Part shown: one piece after another, positions 1 to 8,309 of the stretch
Layout of the letters: every line of letters starts with the position of its first letter
Numbering within the stretch: position 1 is the first letter of the stretch
NCBI RefSeq assembly: GCF_000429905.1
Contig: NZ_AUCT01000006.1
Coordinates: forward strand, 186,001 to 250,000
Reading direction: 5' to 3'
Source of the DNA: Desulfatibacillum aliphaticivorans DSM 15576
GTDB lineage: Bacteria > Desulfobacterota > Desulfobacteria > Desulfobacterales > Desulfatibacillaceae
Length of the DNA: 64,000 nucleotides
Position numbers and translations under genes: made by a program
Notes under the pieces: generated by a model
Told to the model about the DNA's origin: nothing
What the model saw: the letters and a program-made list of their open reading frames with translations, nothing else
Databases searched by the model: none

Positions 1-2745
1 GGCCAGTCCGCCGGGGTCCTGGGTTTGCAGGGTAATTGTATGGGTGATCTGGGTTTCGTAGTTCAGCAGAGCGGCGTCCGCAGCATAAATTTTGTCATCG
101 TCCAGATAAAAACAGCCGCCGTCGTCATCCACCAAAGTGTAGGTGAAATCCGCGTCATTGTTGGGATCCTGGGTGGCCAGGGTTCCAACCAGGGTTCCGG
201 CCGGAGAGTTTTCCTCCACCGTGTTGGGCGAAAGGCTGATTCCCGTGGGCCTGTCGTTGGCGGCGTCCAGAACCTGAATGACAAAATCCTTGTCAAGCGT
301 ATATCCCACGCCGCCCAAATCCCTGGTTCTGACCGTGATGGTATGCTGGGAGGCGGCTTCGTAATCCAGCAGGAGTTCGTCCGCTACAACCAGTTGATCG
401 TCCGACAAAGCGAATCGGCCGCCGGCGTCATCCACCAACTCGTAGGTGAATGTATCGCCTTCATCCGGGTCCTCGGCGGCAAAAGTTCCGATTACCGTAC
501 CGGTAGGCGCTCCCTCCTCCACGGTTGCGGAGGAAAGGTTGATGTCCGTGGGGGATTCATTTAAGTCAATGTCATACTTGGCGGCCAGATATTGGTTTAC
601 CTGCTCCCTTTCCTCATCGCTGAGCACCCGTGAGTACAAGATGACTTCCGAGACCATTCCATTAAATTGATTGGTGTAAATGGAGCCTTCCGCCATGTAT
701 TTCAGGTATCCCAGGCTGTATGCCTCTGTGGAAGCCGGGGAAGGATAAGTGCGTTCGTCCACCGGAATGGCGTCCAGGAAGGCCAGGGCGGTCTCCCCGT
801 TTTTCACGGCGTTTCCAATTTTTTGTTGATGGGGGGCCATGTAGGCGTCGTCCCCATGCCCCGGATAAGACGGGCCGTTCATGAAGTATGACAGGAAATT
901 GCCGTCGCTCGCGCCTATGAACACGCTGGGGGTTGATGCAGGATATTGACCCGCCACAAAGGCGGGGTAGCCAAAATAGTTGTAGCCGTTCTCAAAATTC
1001 TTCATGACGACAAACACATCGGCCGTATCGTCGACCGCTATGTCCGTAATTCCGTCCAGGCCCTGGTGCAAATCCTGGTCATCATCTCCTTGAAAATAGA
1101 CGCTGTAAATATGCATGACCTGGCTCGGCTCCAGGCATAACGTGGTGGTGAACACTGTATTGGCGTCTTCATAATATCCGTCGGCTATGAAATCCCAGGT
1201 TTCTACGTTGTAGATTTCCCAACCCATATCCGTGGGATTGTCGTCCGTTGTAAAGACGACTTGCACGCTGCTTTCGCTCGGATCGCACCCTTCTCCGCCT
1301 GCAGGCGCGCTGAAATACATGCTTGTGAAATCCTCGAACGCCGTTCCTGAGATAACCGTCTCGCCGTTTACGATGACTTGATATCCTCCGGATCCGTTGT
1401 CGCAGCAGTAGCCGTCATCATCGTCGCACCAGAGAAAAAATTCATATCCGCTTTCTTTTAATATATCGCCGGAGGGGGCCTGATCCAGGTCGTACTGCAC
1501 GGCGTGGGCGCCGTTCCCGCTGGCGTCCTCCCATTTATAAACCTGTCCTGTGCTATCCACGATGTGGACGCCGTAATCTCCTTTTAACCAGAGGCTCAAA
1601 CCGTCGGAAGGAATGTCAGTAACCGAAGGCGGAGAGCCAGTGGACCCATTATCTATCAGACAGACGTCCCCATCCGTAAAATCGCCGTTCGTAGAGGGGT
1701 AGTAGCTTCCTGGATATTGGTAGCCGTGAAGCGTAACTCCCCACTCGGACTGGATGGAGTCGTCATCCAAAAGCTCCAGGCGAAAGATCTTGTCGCTGGA
1801 GCCCACATTTAGAGCGACGGTATAAACATCCGCGAGGGCGGAGGAATTCGGGCTAATGGAGGCAATCTGAACCTCGGAGCAGTCCCCGGACAAAGATTGC
1901 ACGTGGAAATCCGAAGCGTCCACCCCGGCGACTTGCTGGCTGAAGGTCACGGTGTAGGTTACTACGGTGGTGTCTGTGATGGGGTTTTCGTCATTCAGAA
2001 CAATGGATTCCACCACAGGGGGGAAGGGCTCGAATTGAATGGTCAACGTGGGCAGCGCAGCGGCATTGTTGGCGTCAAAAGAATAAAACTCCACGGGAGT
2101 GTCAATGTCGTCATAGGGGAGGAGGATAATGGTCACGGAACTTCCAGATTCCCAGTCTTCCAATTCCGTCAAATCAGCTATTTGATCCGCCAGTGAAGGC
2201 GAAGTCTGCCGGCTGCCTGCTGCGGCGCCGGAGTCGATGACCCATAAACTGCATATCTCCAGGGGGGAACGGTCAATTACGGACGGGTCTGTTGCAAAAT
2301 CCTGGGCGTTGGGATCCAGGAGTATTTTCGGTCTTACGAGCATTTGGCCGCCCGAGTCGTTTGCATTGACCAAAGTCGTGGTAAGGTTGGCGGCTTGAAT
2401 TTCCGATTTTGGGGGGATCCGGACATCCGTGAAACGCAGCCCGGTGGTATAAGTGCGGGAATCGTCTGAGAAAGTCCCTACACGCAGAGTTGATGAGGTA
2501 TAGTCATCCACCTGAGGCGTCGGCGTGCTGGAGTATGCATCATCCTGGCTCATTCCAACGGTCAGGGTGATGACCGACGAGGCGTTGGCCTGAAAAAACA
2601 GCCCGGATGACAAAATCAACACAAGGAAGAATATTCCGCCCACAAGAAAGGGGCGGCTGCCCATGTTATGTTTGGGACGCTGGGTATCTGTGTAGAAAGA
2701 ATTTTTATAATAAGAGCGCGCGGCAGCGGCGGATGACTGAGGCAT
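1..2745 (-). CDS. Large exported surface protein with LamG-like and cadherin-like domains (C-terminal part outside window)
   Basis: The frame is open for 915 codons and has no stop before the left edge, so the gene is partial. The ATG has GGAGG seven bases upstream. A basic leader and a hydrophobic segment (residues about 33-53, ending near FFQANA) look like a signal peptide. Residues 55-370 are beta-rich and of unclear family. A concanavalin/LamG-like domain starts near residue 375 (LSLWLKGDYG, KWEDASGNGAHA). It is interrupted by a Cys-rich module (residues about 435-535, CDDDDGYCCDNGSGGY) and resumes to FNGMVSEVILYSRVLSDEE near 700. Two cadherin-like repeats follow (VEEGAPTGTVIGTF near 735, VEENSPAGTLVGTL near 838). 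It is probably a secreted or surface adhesin or matrix protein; the substrate is unknown. The domain calls are by eye. Confidence 0.85.
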   Translation of the reverse strand, partial: MPQSSAAAARSYYKNSFYTDTQRPKHNMGSRPFLVGGIFFLVLILSSGLFFQANASSVITLTVGMSQDDAYSSTPTPQVDDYTSSTLRVGTFSDDSRTYTTGLRFTDVRIPPKSEIQAANLTTTLVNANDSGGQMLVRPKILLDPNAQDFATDPSVIDRSPLEICSLWVIDSGAAAGSRQTSPSLADQIADLTELEDWESGSSVTIILLPYDDIDTPVEFYSFDANNAAALPTLTIQFEPFPPVVESIVLNDENPITDTTVVTYTVTFSQQVAGVDASDFHVQSLSGDCSEVQIASISPNSSALADVYTVALNVGSSDKIFRLELLDDDSIQSEWGVTLHGYQYPGSYYPSTNGDFTDGDVCLIDNGSTGSPPSVTDIPSDGLSLWLKGDYGVHIVDSTGQVYKWEDASGNGAHAVQYDLDQAPSGDILKESGYEFFLWCDDDDGYCCDNGSGGYQVIVNGETVISGTAFEDFTSMYFSAPAGGEGCDPSESSVQVVFTTDDNPTDMGWEIYNVETWDFIADGYYEDANTVFTTTLCLEPSQVMHIYSVYFQGDDDQDLHQGLDGITDIAVDDTADVFVVMKNFENGYNYFGYPAFVAGQYPASTPSVFIGASDGNFLSYFMNGPSYPGHGDDAYMAPHQQKIGNAVKNGETALAFLDAIPVDERTYPSPASTEAYSLGYLKYMAEGSIYTNQFNGMVSEVILYSRVLSDEEREQVNQYLAAKYDIDLNESPTDINLSSATVEEGAPTGTVIGTFAAEDPDEGDTFTYELVDDAGGRFALSDDQLVVADELLLDYEAASQHTITVRTRDLGGVGYTLDKDFVIQVLDAANDRPTGISLSPNTVEENSPAGTLVGTLATQDPNNDADFTYTLVDDDGGCFYLDDDKIYAADAALLNYETQITHTITLQTQDPGGLA

Positions 2746-2805
2746 GACGTTTCCTCCAGAGGCTGTTTTGGAGCTTGAATACCTCCCCGTACAGCAGGAG
2801 ATATT

Positions 2806-2875
2806 CCTGTTATTGCAAAACCGGAAGAGGTCCCTTTTTTTCCACTGGAGGGGCAGAGGCTTTTGTAATAACAGG
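2806..2875. repeat. Inverted repeat upstream of the surface-protein gene
   Basis: CCTGTTATTGCAAAA at 2806-2820 is matched, inverted, by TTTTGTAATAACAGG at 2861-2875 (14 of 15 bases), with 40 bases between the arms. It lies 60-130 bases upstream of the minus-strand start at 2745, where an operator or long leader hairpin could act. It does not match any riboswitch consensus known to me. Confidence 0.55.
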
Positions 2876-2908
2876 TCTTGTTCGCGATAGTCTGTAGTTA
2901 TGCACAAA

Positions 2909-2948
2909 AACAGCATTTTCATGATAATGCATAAGTAAAAATGCTGTT
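2909..2948 (-). terminator. Possible terminator hairpin, minus strand
   Basis: An 11-bp perfect stem, AACAGCATTTT (2909-2919) with AAAATGCTGTT (2938-2948), is followed on the minus strand by a short T run (TTTTTG). No convincing minus-strand gene lies upstream of it, so the role is uncertain. Confidence 0.35.
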
Positions 2949-3343
2949 AAATATATCTATTGTATGCTTGTAGAAATTCTGTTTTGATTTTCTAACCGAT
3001 GGTGGAAAAACAGTCAATACCTGTGATAAATTGAAGGCTGTAAAATATAAATAATCTCTATGGGGATGGGTTCCTTGCCCCGTCTGTGGTTTAGTTGTCT
3101 CTATCAATGATGGTTAGCCGCTTCGCTTCAAAACGCCTCAGTTTTGTCTTCTTATCGGCCTCGTTGCAAAATCCCTAAAAACCATATTAGTCTTGGTTTC
3201 AATGGCCATATTGTGTATCGTGTTCTTTGACCGTTGATCCTGCTTTTAACAAAGTTGCCGCAGCGTCGGCTTGGGCGGCAACTATCGAATTTTGATAGTA
3301 TATCTTTAAAAGGCTATAAAGGGATGATAAACCGTCCTCCCGA

Positions 3344-3709
3344 ATGGATCAAAGAAAAAATATTTTTTCGCAAAATCATTTTGAAATTGGGGAGTTCCCT
3401 GTTCTTGGAGTTGACAAAAGGGTCAGGTATGTTGACCTCATTAATGAAACTGTTGCAGCAAGGGCGACTGTATAGGAAACCCGAGAGGCCGAGCTGGAGG
3501 CCCTTGATAGTGCGACAGGCGAGGTTCTCCTGAGCAAGTCAGTCAAGATAGATGAACACCAACTTGAAGATACTCAGGACTGCCGGTTAAGACAAATAAT
3601 ACGACATTCAGCAATTCAGCCGAAAGAGAATGCTCCTGACGATTCGTTCGCCTGGGTCCAAAGAATAGTTGAGTACGCCAGGCGTTTTGTGAAGAGACAT
3701 TTCCAATAA
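3344..3709 (+). pseudogene. Reading frame of 121 codons broken by one in-frame TAG
   Basis: From ATG 3344 (MDQRKNIFSQ) to TAA 3707-3709 the same frame is open except for a TAG at 3473-3475 (codon 44). Both halves look protein-like: the first contains FPVLGVDKRVRYVDLINETV, the second ETREAELEALDSATGEVLLS and a basic C-terminus (EYARRFVKRHFQ). I recognise no family. No good Shine-Dalgarno precedes the ATG. The simplest reading is a gene inactivated by a nonsense mutation; two unrelated remnants are also possible. Confidence 0.35.
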
Positions 3710-3817
3710 TCGATGACAGTGGGCTGTTCTTCTGCTCTTCTGCTACGGAAGTGCATTCTTTTGATGAACAAGGTCGGCCTGTCGGCAAGCCGCGGGCGAT
3801 GCAACTGCCTGTGGTAA

Positions 3818-4294
3818 TCAGCCGACGCGAATCACGCGGACGCCGTTACGGCGCAGGAGTTCGCCTGTAACGCCTTCCTTGTCGCAGGTGGGGGAGCCGC
3901 CCTCGAGGTAAGCGCGTTCCGCGCCCACCGTCCGGGCGATGTTGAGAACGTACCGCGAGCCGTTGACGTGAAATCGCGTCACGTCCTCTCCGGTTTCCGG
4001 GGCGATGATCCGGTATAAGCCGTCCAGCACTTCCGCGCCCGTATGGCCGCACAGGGTTTCGCTGGTGCGGGGCGTGGGCATGCCGCCTAATTGCTCGGGG
4101 CAGACCGGAACGAGGACGTATTTCTTTTTGAGGTCCTTGATCAGCTTGTCCCGCCGCTTTGCCGGCCTGCCGTGCCACCGGCAAGGGAACCCCAGAAAAC
4201 AGGCGCTGATAAGCACGGGCGCCTTGCCTCCGGGCAGGGATTCCTCCGGGAACAAAGGCGTTTGGGCCGGAACTGGAAATTGCTTGGGCTTCAT
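3818..4294 (-). CDS. DUF523 family protein
   Basis: The 158-residue product matches the DUF523 (YbbK-like) pattern: SACFLGFPCRWHG near residue 31, VPVCPEQLGGMPTPR near 63, a GEDVTRFHVNGS block near 103 and a C-terminal GGSPTCDKEGVTGELL. The conserved Cys residues suggest a metal- or thiol-based function, but the biochemical role of the family is poorly defined. The start at 4294 is backed by GAGGAG eight bases upstream. It follows the DUF1848 gene by 17 bases and is probably co-transcribed with it. Confidence 0.85.
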   Translation of the reverse strand: MKPKQFPVPAQTPLFPEESLPGGKAPVLISACFLGFPCRWHGRPAKRRDKLIKDLKKKYVLVPVCPEQLGGMPTPRTSETLCGHTGAEVLDGLYRIIAPETGEDVTRFHVNGSRYVLNIARTVGAERAYLEGGSPTCDKEGVTGELLRRNGVRVIRVG

Positions 4295-4311
4295 GGACGA
4301 TTCTCCTCATA

Positions 4312-5226
4312 TCAGGATGCAGCCGAAGACTTCCTTAACCTGCGCGGACCTCGCAGCCATTCCGCCTTGGGGTCGTGTTGCTCGTGATACAACCGGGAGG
4401 TCCTGTGGCTCGCCGTGGCGTAGCAATAAAGGCAGCCGTGGCCGCAGGTGACGTAAGCGCCGACGTCCCGGGAGTAATCGCAGGCGCACTCCTTCCCGCG
4501 ATGCCCCGGTCTTTTGCTGGGAATCAATCGGCCGGCGACTTCGCTCAGGCGCATGGCGTCGATGCATACTGCCGGGAGTATCCCGGGGCTCAGGCATTCC
4601 GATTGTCCGCACAGGCGCAGGGCCATGCCGTTGTCCGAAGCGATCGCCGCCAATTCCCGCAAAAACGCCTGTTTGGAGGAAATATGCGGATCCTCGAACC
4701 TAAAGCCCATTTCCCGGGCCGCGCGGGTCAGGTTCGTTCGGGTTTTTCTGAAGGCAAAGGATGCATAGGCCACAACCACATCCTTCACTGCTCCTTTCAG
4801 GCGCCGGGCGATGGCTGCGAAATTCTCGCGGTGAAAATCGAAGCCGGTTTCACAAGTTATGAGGATTGGGTCGTATCGCCAGATGACGGCCTTTTTTCCG
4901 TACGTTTTTGAGATCACACGCAAATGGGAGACGGACGCTTCCACGGAGGGGATGGCGGGCTCAAGCAAGCGGGGAAAGCCGTTGATGGTGTAATGCACAA
5001 TAAAGGGAAAGCCGCGTGAATGCACGTCAGAGAGGTTGCCCATGAACGGGCCGGGATTTTTGGTCCAGAAAAAGAACCCGTCCACCTCCCGGGGGCTAAG
5101 CCCGACCCGGTAAACCCGGCCGTTAAAAGCGTTGATCGATAGGCAATATCCGGCGTCCAGGCGATTTCGAAACCAGTCGCCGTAAAATGCGGGAATGTCC
5201 GTCCTGGAGCTTGCCGAGATGATCAT
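4312..5226 (-). CDS. DUF1848 family protein, probable Fe-S protein
   Basis: The start is MIISASSRTDIP at 5226, with GAGG eight bases upstream; an ATG ten codons earlier (5256) has no ribosome site. The protein has about 304 residues. The N-terminal SASSRTDIPAF...W and FFWTKNP motifs and the C-terminal Cys cluster (ECACDYSRDVGAYVTCGHGCLYCYA) are diagnostic of DUF1848. The final CxxxCxxC-like group (CGHGCLYC) resembles a radical-SAM/Fe-S binding motif, although here it sits at the C-terminus rather than in an N-terminal barrel strand. The reaction is unknown. It forms a two-gene unit with the DUF523 gene. Confidence 0.85.
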   Translation of the reverse strand: MIISASSRTDIPAFYGDWFRNRLDAGYCLSINAFNGRVYRVGLSPREVDGFFFWTKNPGPFMGNLSDVHSRGFPFIVHYTINGFPRLLEPAIPSVEASVSHLRVISKTYGKKAVIWRYDPILITCETGFDFHRENFAAIARRLKGAVKDVVVAYASFAFRKTRTNLTRAAREMGFRFEDPHISSKQAFLRELAAIASDNGMALRLCGQSECLSPGILPAVCIDAMRLSEVAGRLIPSKRPGHRGKECACDYSRDVGAYVTCGHGCLYCYATASHRTSRLYHEQHDPKAEWLRGPRRLRKSSAAS

Positions 5227-5428
5227 GCCAACCGCCTCGTTTGCGCCATATTGCATTTTTATTGAAAATCCAGAGAAATAAATATCACAAAATTTATATT
5301 TTGTCTCGATTGGTATGATTTTTTATCCACCCCCTCATAACTCCAGGATAATCAGTTTTTCTCAGAATAGGCTAACGGATTCAAGGATGCGTCCGGCGAG
5401 GAGGCTAGAGATCGGGCAATAATTGCTG

Positions 5429-5896
5429 CTACCAAGTCAATGGGCCGCATTCCACGAAACACGCAATGTTAAAAAGCAATGTCACTGCATATAGAAATAT
5501 TATACTTACCCAGAATCGGATAGGCTCCTTTTCTCGGGTGTATGTACCCTGGTTAGAAGAAGCGCATCCGTTTTGAATGGCAAGGTGGGCAAGCAGGACA
5601 GGGACGCTTGTCACTGCTCCCAAAATGAGACCTATCATCCATCCATCTATTGCATTTTCAGAATTAAGTCCAATCAGGATGACATTTGTAAATATAAGGG
5701 CTATCGGCGTCCAAAAACTAAGCAATGCAACTTGTTTGAAGTATTTGATCTTATAGGTGGGACCGAGCATTCTTGAGCGTTCGGCTACAGGAATTTCCTT
5801 CAACTCCTCCAGGGTAAAAGAGCAAGCCGGCAAAAACTCCTTGTCAGGTTGCGCTTCACTCTTTCTCGTCCTTTTTATGCGTTTGCCGGAACCCAA
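5429..5896 (-). CDS. Hypothetical membrane protein
   Basis: No family is recognised. The product is 155 residues: a basic N-terminus (GKRIKRTRKSE), about 60 soluble residues, then three hydrophobic segments (LLSFWTPIALIFTNVILIGL, WMIGLILGAVTSVPVLLAHL, FWVSIIFLYAVTLLFNIACF). The start is TTG at 5896, with AGGGAAG a few bases upstream. It lies 98 bases after the preceding minus-strand gene and may be in the same transcript. Confidence 0.6.
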   Translation of the reverse strand: MGSGKRIKRTRKSEAQPDKEFLPACSFTLEELKEIPVAERSRMLGPTYKIKYFKQVALLSFWTPIALIFTNVILIGLNSENAIDGWMIGLILGAVTSVPVLLAHLAIQNGCASSNQGTYTREKEPIRFWVSIIFLYAVTLLFNIACFVECGPLTW

Positions 5897-5994
5897 ATTT
5901 CTTCCCTGCTTTTTAGACCATAGCCATTATTCGCTGCGGCTCCGGGTTGACCCCGCAACATCGGAAACCATTCAGAGCATTTTTGCTTCGCCGC

Positions 5995-6711
5995 CTAAAC
6001 AAACTTTCGGAACCGAAATAGGTGGTCCAGTTTTTCCAATTCATCTTCCCGCCAATAAAAAATACCGCATTTTTTCGTTTCCTCGGGAAAAGCTCCTGAG
6101 TCCAGGGCGTCGTATAGGTCTTCCGCAAAAATGTCCGTGTTCACGCCTTTAAAGATCTCCGGCTTGTCAAAACTTGCTTCCAGGGAAACAAAATTCCTCA
6201 TACCTCCATGGAACGGGATTTCTACGCTTTTGGAGCTTTTACCATCTATCCCGATGCCAAATAGTGATTCAGAGGAAACATCGGGGTAGGTTTCGTAGAG
6301 ATAGTCATAGGCGTCATACGTCGCCCCTGTACACACAGGGTCCGTTCCCGGTTCAACATAAACGCTCGCTATATCGCAGCCGTCATAGATGTTTGCAACC
6401 AAAGCCGAAGAGCCCGTCAGATCGCACAACGGTTGAATCAGCATCCTTCCGGCCACATCCGCGCATAGCAGATAGCATGGATGACAGTTGATCTTGACCC
6501 AAGATTGGTTCATCTGCATAACGGCGACCAACAGTTCTTTGGGCTTAAGGACTTCATCAAAGGGATTTTCATCCAACAGAGATAAACTTTTTTCATAAGA
6601 CGGCGCATTTACGGGTAAGTAGCCGTAATCCCCGAATACACTTGAGAAGGTTTTCAGCAATTGTTGGCTATCGCAGCATTCCAGGTAGGTCACGCAATCA
6701 AAAGACCCCAA
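5995..6711 (-). CDS. Hypothetical acidic soluble protein
   Basis: No family is recognised. A GTG at 6729 opens the frame, but GGAGG lies just inside it, five bases before an in-frame TTG at 6711. That TTG is the likelier start and gives about 238 residues. The protein is acidic and Cys-containing (CVTYLECCDS, VKINCHPCYLLCAD) with no membrane segment. It sits between the AbiEi-like regulator (123 bases upstream) and a small membrane protein, all on the minus strand, which suggests a three-gene unit. It does not resemble an AbiEii nucleotidyltransferase. Confidence 0.6.
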   Translation of the reverse strand: MGSFDCVTYLECCDSQQLLKTFSSVFGDYGYLPVNAPSYEKSLSLLDENPFDEVLKPKELLVAVMQMNQSWVKINCHPCYLLCADVAGRMLIQPLCDLTGSSALVANIYDGCDIASVYVEPGTDPVCTGATYDAYDYLYETYPDVSSESLFGIGIDGKSSKSVEIPFHGGMRNFVSLEASFDKPEIFKGVNTDIFAEDLYDALDSGAFPEETKKCGIFYWREDELEKLDHLFRFRKFV

Positions 6712-6852
6712 TTGAACCTCCGTAAGCACTTGATTGGGGCGGCAGACCCCTATGAATGTTCAGATAATAGTGATAAAGGGTGTGAGTAACTTATTTAAGC
6801 GGAAAGAACAATAGAATATTCTGACGAAAAGGTTAAAGCACATTAGATATTT

Positions 6853-7659
6853 TCATATTATTTCATCCCATACTTGGTGGATGATTTCCTTGGGAACCAT
6901 GATGTTCCAATTCTTAACGAGGACGCCGTTTTTTCTGTTTCTCCGGTCAAGATAATGGGGCTGAGCAGGTTGTTCCTTTTTTAAAGACTGGAGGTGATTT
7001 TCTTCAACCATCAGGGCGTCGCGATGTTGCTCCAGAAAGAAGCCAACCTTGGCGGCGGTGGTTGCATTTTCCAACAGAAGAGCATACTCGACTATCATAT
7101 CCAAGTTGAAATATTCAACCAGTTCCAAAGACCGCCAGATTTCCTCCCAGGCCCCCCCGAGGTTGGGGCGATCGAGGATATCCACCAAGGTGCGCTCCAG
7201 GCTTGTAACACGCAAGGAGACTCCCATTCGTTCTGCGGTTTCCACCCCGAACGACTCCATATCCTTGTCGACTAAAACCTTTGGCCCAGGAGTGCACTTA
7301 AACTCGCAACCGCGAAAATGCAGCGGGACGGATTGTTTTTGCGATAGATACATAAACCGGTTTGTTGCGGAATAGGCGCTTCCATGAAATTCAAGGGCGG
7401 TGTGATATGCCAAAACCGCATCATTGGTCATCTTACCTGCAAGAAGGAAGGGATCAACGGGAGTCGATTCCGGAGTCATCCCAAGGGGGACGACGGCGTG
7501 CAACCCCCGACGTACTGCGATCAGCCGCCCCTGCTTCCGATAATACGCCAGGATTGCGTTGCGATTTTTGGGGCTGAAAGAGCCGGAGGAGGCAAGGTAG
7601 GCGTCAAATTCCTCTAAGGTGAAAACAGGATGTCTGGCAAAAAAGTTATTGTATTTCAT
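6853..7659 (-). CDS. AbiEi-like antitoxin / transcriptional regulator
   Basis: This is a predicted DNA-binding repressor of the AbiEi/type IV antitoxin family, about 268 residues from MKYNNFFARHPVF (7659; GGGGGCG upstream). An in-frame ATG at 7680 has no ribosome site. The N-terminal winged-helix region (FTLEEFDAYLASSG...NRNAILAYYRKQGRLIAVRRG) is followed by the family's second domain (DPFLLAGKMTNDAVLAYHTALEFHG) and a VTSLERTLVDILDRP segment. In described AbiE systems the next gene is the AbiEii nucleotidyltransferase. Here it is an unrelated unknown protein, so this may be an orphan repressor or part of a variant system. The upstream DNA carries matching inverted repeats. Confidence 0.8.
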   Translation of the reverse strand: MKYNNFFARHPVFTLEEFDAYLASSGSFSPKNRNAILAYYRKQGRLIAVRRGLHAVVPLGMTPESTPVDPFLLAGKMTNDAVLAYHTALEFHGSAYSATNRFMYLSQKQSVPLHFRGCEFKCTPGPKVLVDKDMESFGVETAERMGVSLRVTSLERTLVDILDRPNLGGAWEEIWRSLELVEYFNLDMIVEYALLLENATTAAKVGFFLEQHRDALMVEENHLQSLKKEQPAQPHYLDRRNRKNGVLVKNWNIMVPKEIIHQVWDEII

Positions 7660-7674
7660 GGCGGCGCCCCCACA

Positions 7675-7807
7675 TGACAAAAATATAATATATTACATAA
7701 AATATTATATATAACTAATATTTTTGTCAAGTATGCATTTTTAGGCTATTTGACAAATAGTTGAGATATAGACAAAAAAATATAGCATATCTCATATTTT
7801 TGTCAAA
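7675..7807 (-). promoter_or_regulatory. Promoter and paired operator-like repeats of the AbiEi-like gene
   Basis: The motif TGACAAAAATAT occurs as two inverted pairs: 7675-7687 with 7717-7729, and GACAAAAAAATATA at 7771-7784 with 7793-7805. On the minus strand TTGACA (7730-7725) and TATAAT (7709-7704), 15 bases apart, form a promoter whose -35 box is part of the first pair. Autorepression by the adjacent AbiEi-like protein is the natural inference, as AbiEi proteins are known to bind inverted repeats at their own promoters. Confidence 0.6.
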
Positions 7808-8001
7808 TTTCGGTTTGGTCTGGAATACCCAAAATATTATCTTGCATTGCCCTGCCCATAAGTCTTGATTCATGGGGATTTTTGACGGCAAAAAGGAAGA
7901 TGGGCGTATTGATCTGAAGAATTGAGGGCATTGACATAGGCATGCGGTCAATCCTGTTTCCGGCGTAACAGGCGGCGCCCAGACTGCGCCCAGGCGGCCC
8001 T

Positions 8002-8041
8002 GGAAAAACAAAAGGCTTGCAACTATTTAAAGTTGCAAGCC
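8002..8041 (-). terminator. Rho-independent terminator after tRNA-Leu
   Basis: A perfect 10-bp stem (GGCTTGCAAC with GTTGCAAGCC, 8014-8041, loop of eight) is followed on the minus strand by TTTTGTTTTT. It lies 13 bases past the tRNA 3' end. The space from 7810 to 8000 shows no other support for a gene. Confidence 0.9.
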
Positions 8042-8053
8042 ATTGTTTTCATA

Positions 8054-8141
8054 TGGTGCCGAAGGGGAGACTCGAACTCCCACTGGAATACTCCAACTAG
8101 ACCCTGAACCTAGCGCGTCTACCAATTCCGCCACTTCGGCA
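8054..8141 (-). tRNA. tRNA-Leu (anticodon CAG)
   Basis: The 88-base gene has a class II fold. The acceptor stem is TGCCGAA/TTCGGCA with encoded CCA, the D arm is GGCGGAATTGGTAGACGC, and the anticodon stem CTAGG/TCTAG has loop TTCAGGG (anticodon CAG, reading CUG). There is a short variable arm and a T arm containing GTTCGAGTC. No integrase or other mobile gene flanks it in this window. Confidence 0.97.
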
Positions 8142-8309
8142 TTTATGTCCTGGCCTTAATTCGAAAATTTTGCTTAAATGGCCCTTCGGCTGAAGCTTCT
8201 GTTTTTCGGTTCGGCCTGCCCGGGAAAATGGTTGATTTCCCTGAACGGATGAACTAATTAGACGGATTCGGATTGTATGTCAAGCGAAATATGGGAGCTT
8301 TTTTAACAA

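Larger units (their letters stand above)
2746..3817. other. 1.07-kb stretch without an intact gene
   Basis: This gap holds the promoter side of the surface-protein gene, an inverted-repeat pair (2806-2875), a hairpin (2909-2948) and one stop-interrupted reading frame (3344-3709), listed separately. Positions 3110-3240 and 3710-3817 show nothing else that can be supported. Confidence 0.6.

Noticed and set aside
2746..2900. Cyclic-di-GMP or other riboswitch before the surface-protein gene
   Set aside because: No GEMM-like or other recognised core is found on the minus strand.
3344..3709. Pyrrolysine read-through at the TAG
   Set aside because: No methylamine methyltransferase similarity and no pyl genes in the window; a nonsense mutation is simpler.
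3543..3804. Two minus-strand small frames near 3.6 kb
   Set aside because: Antisense to the more protein-like plus-strand frame, with no ribosome site or family.
8054..8141. tRNA-Leu as an integration site of a mobile element
   Set aside because: No integrase, no direct repeat of the tRNA 3' end, and the flanks are ordinary chromosomal genes.
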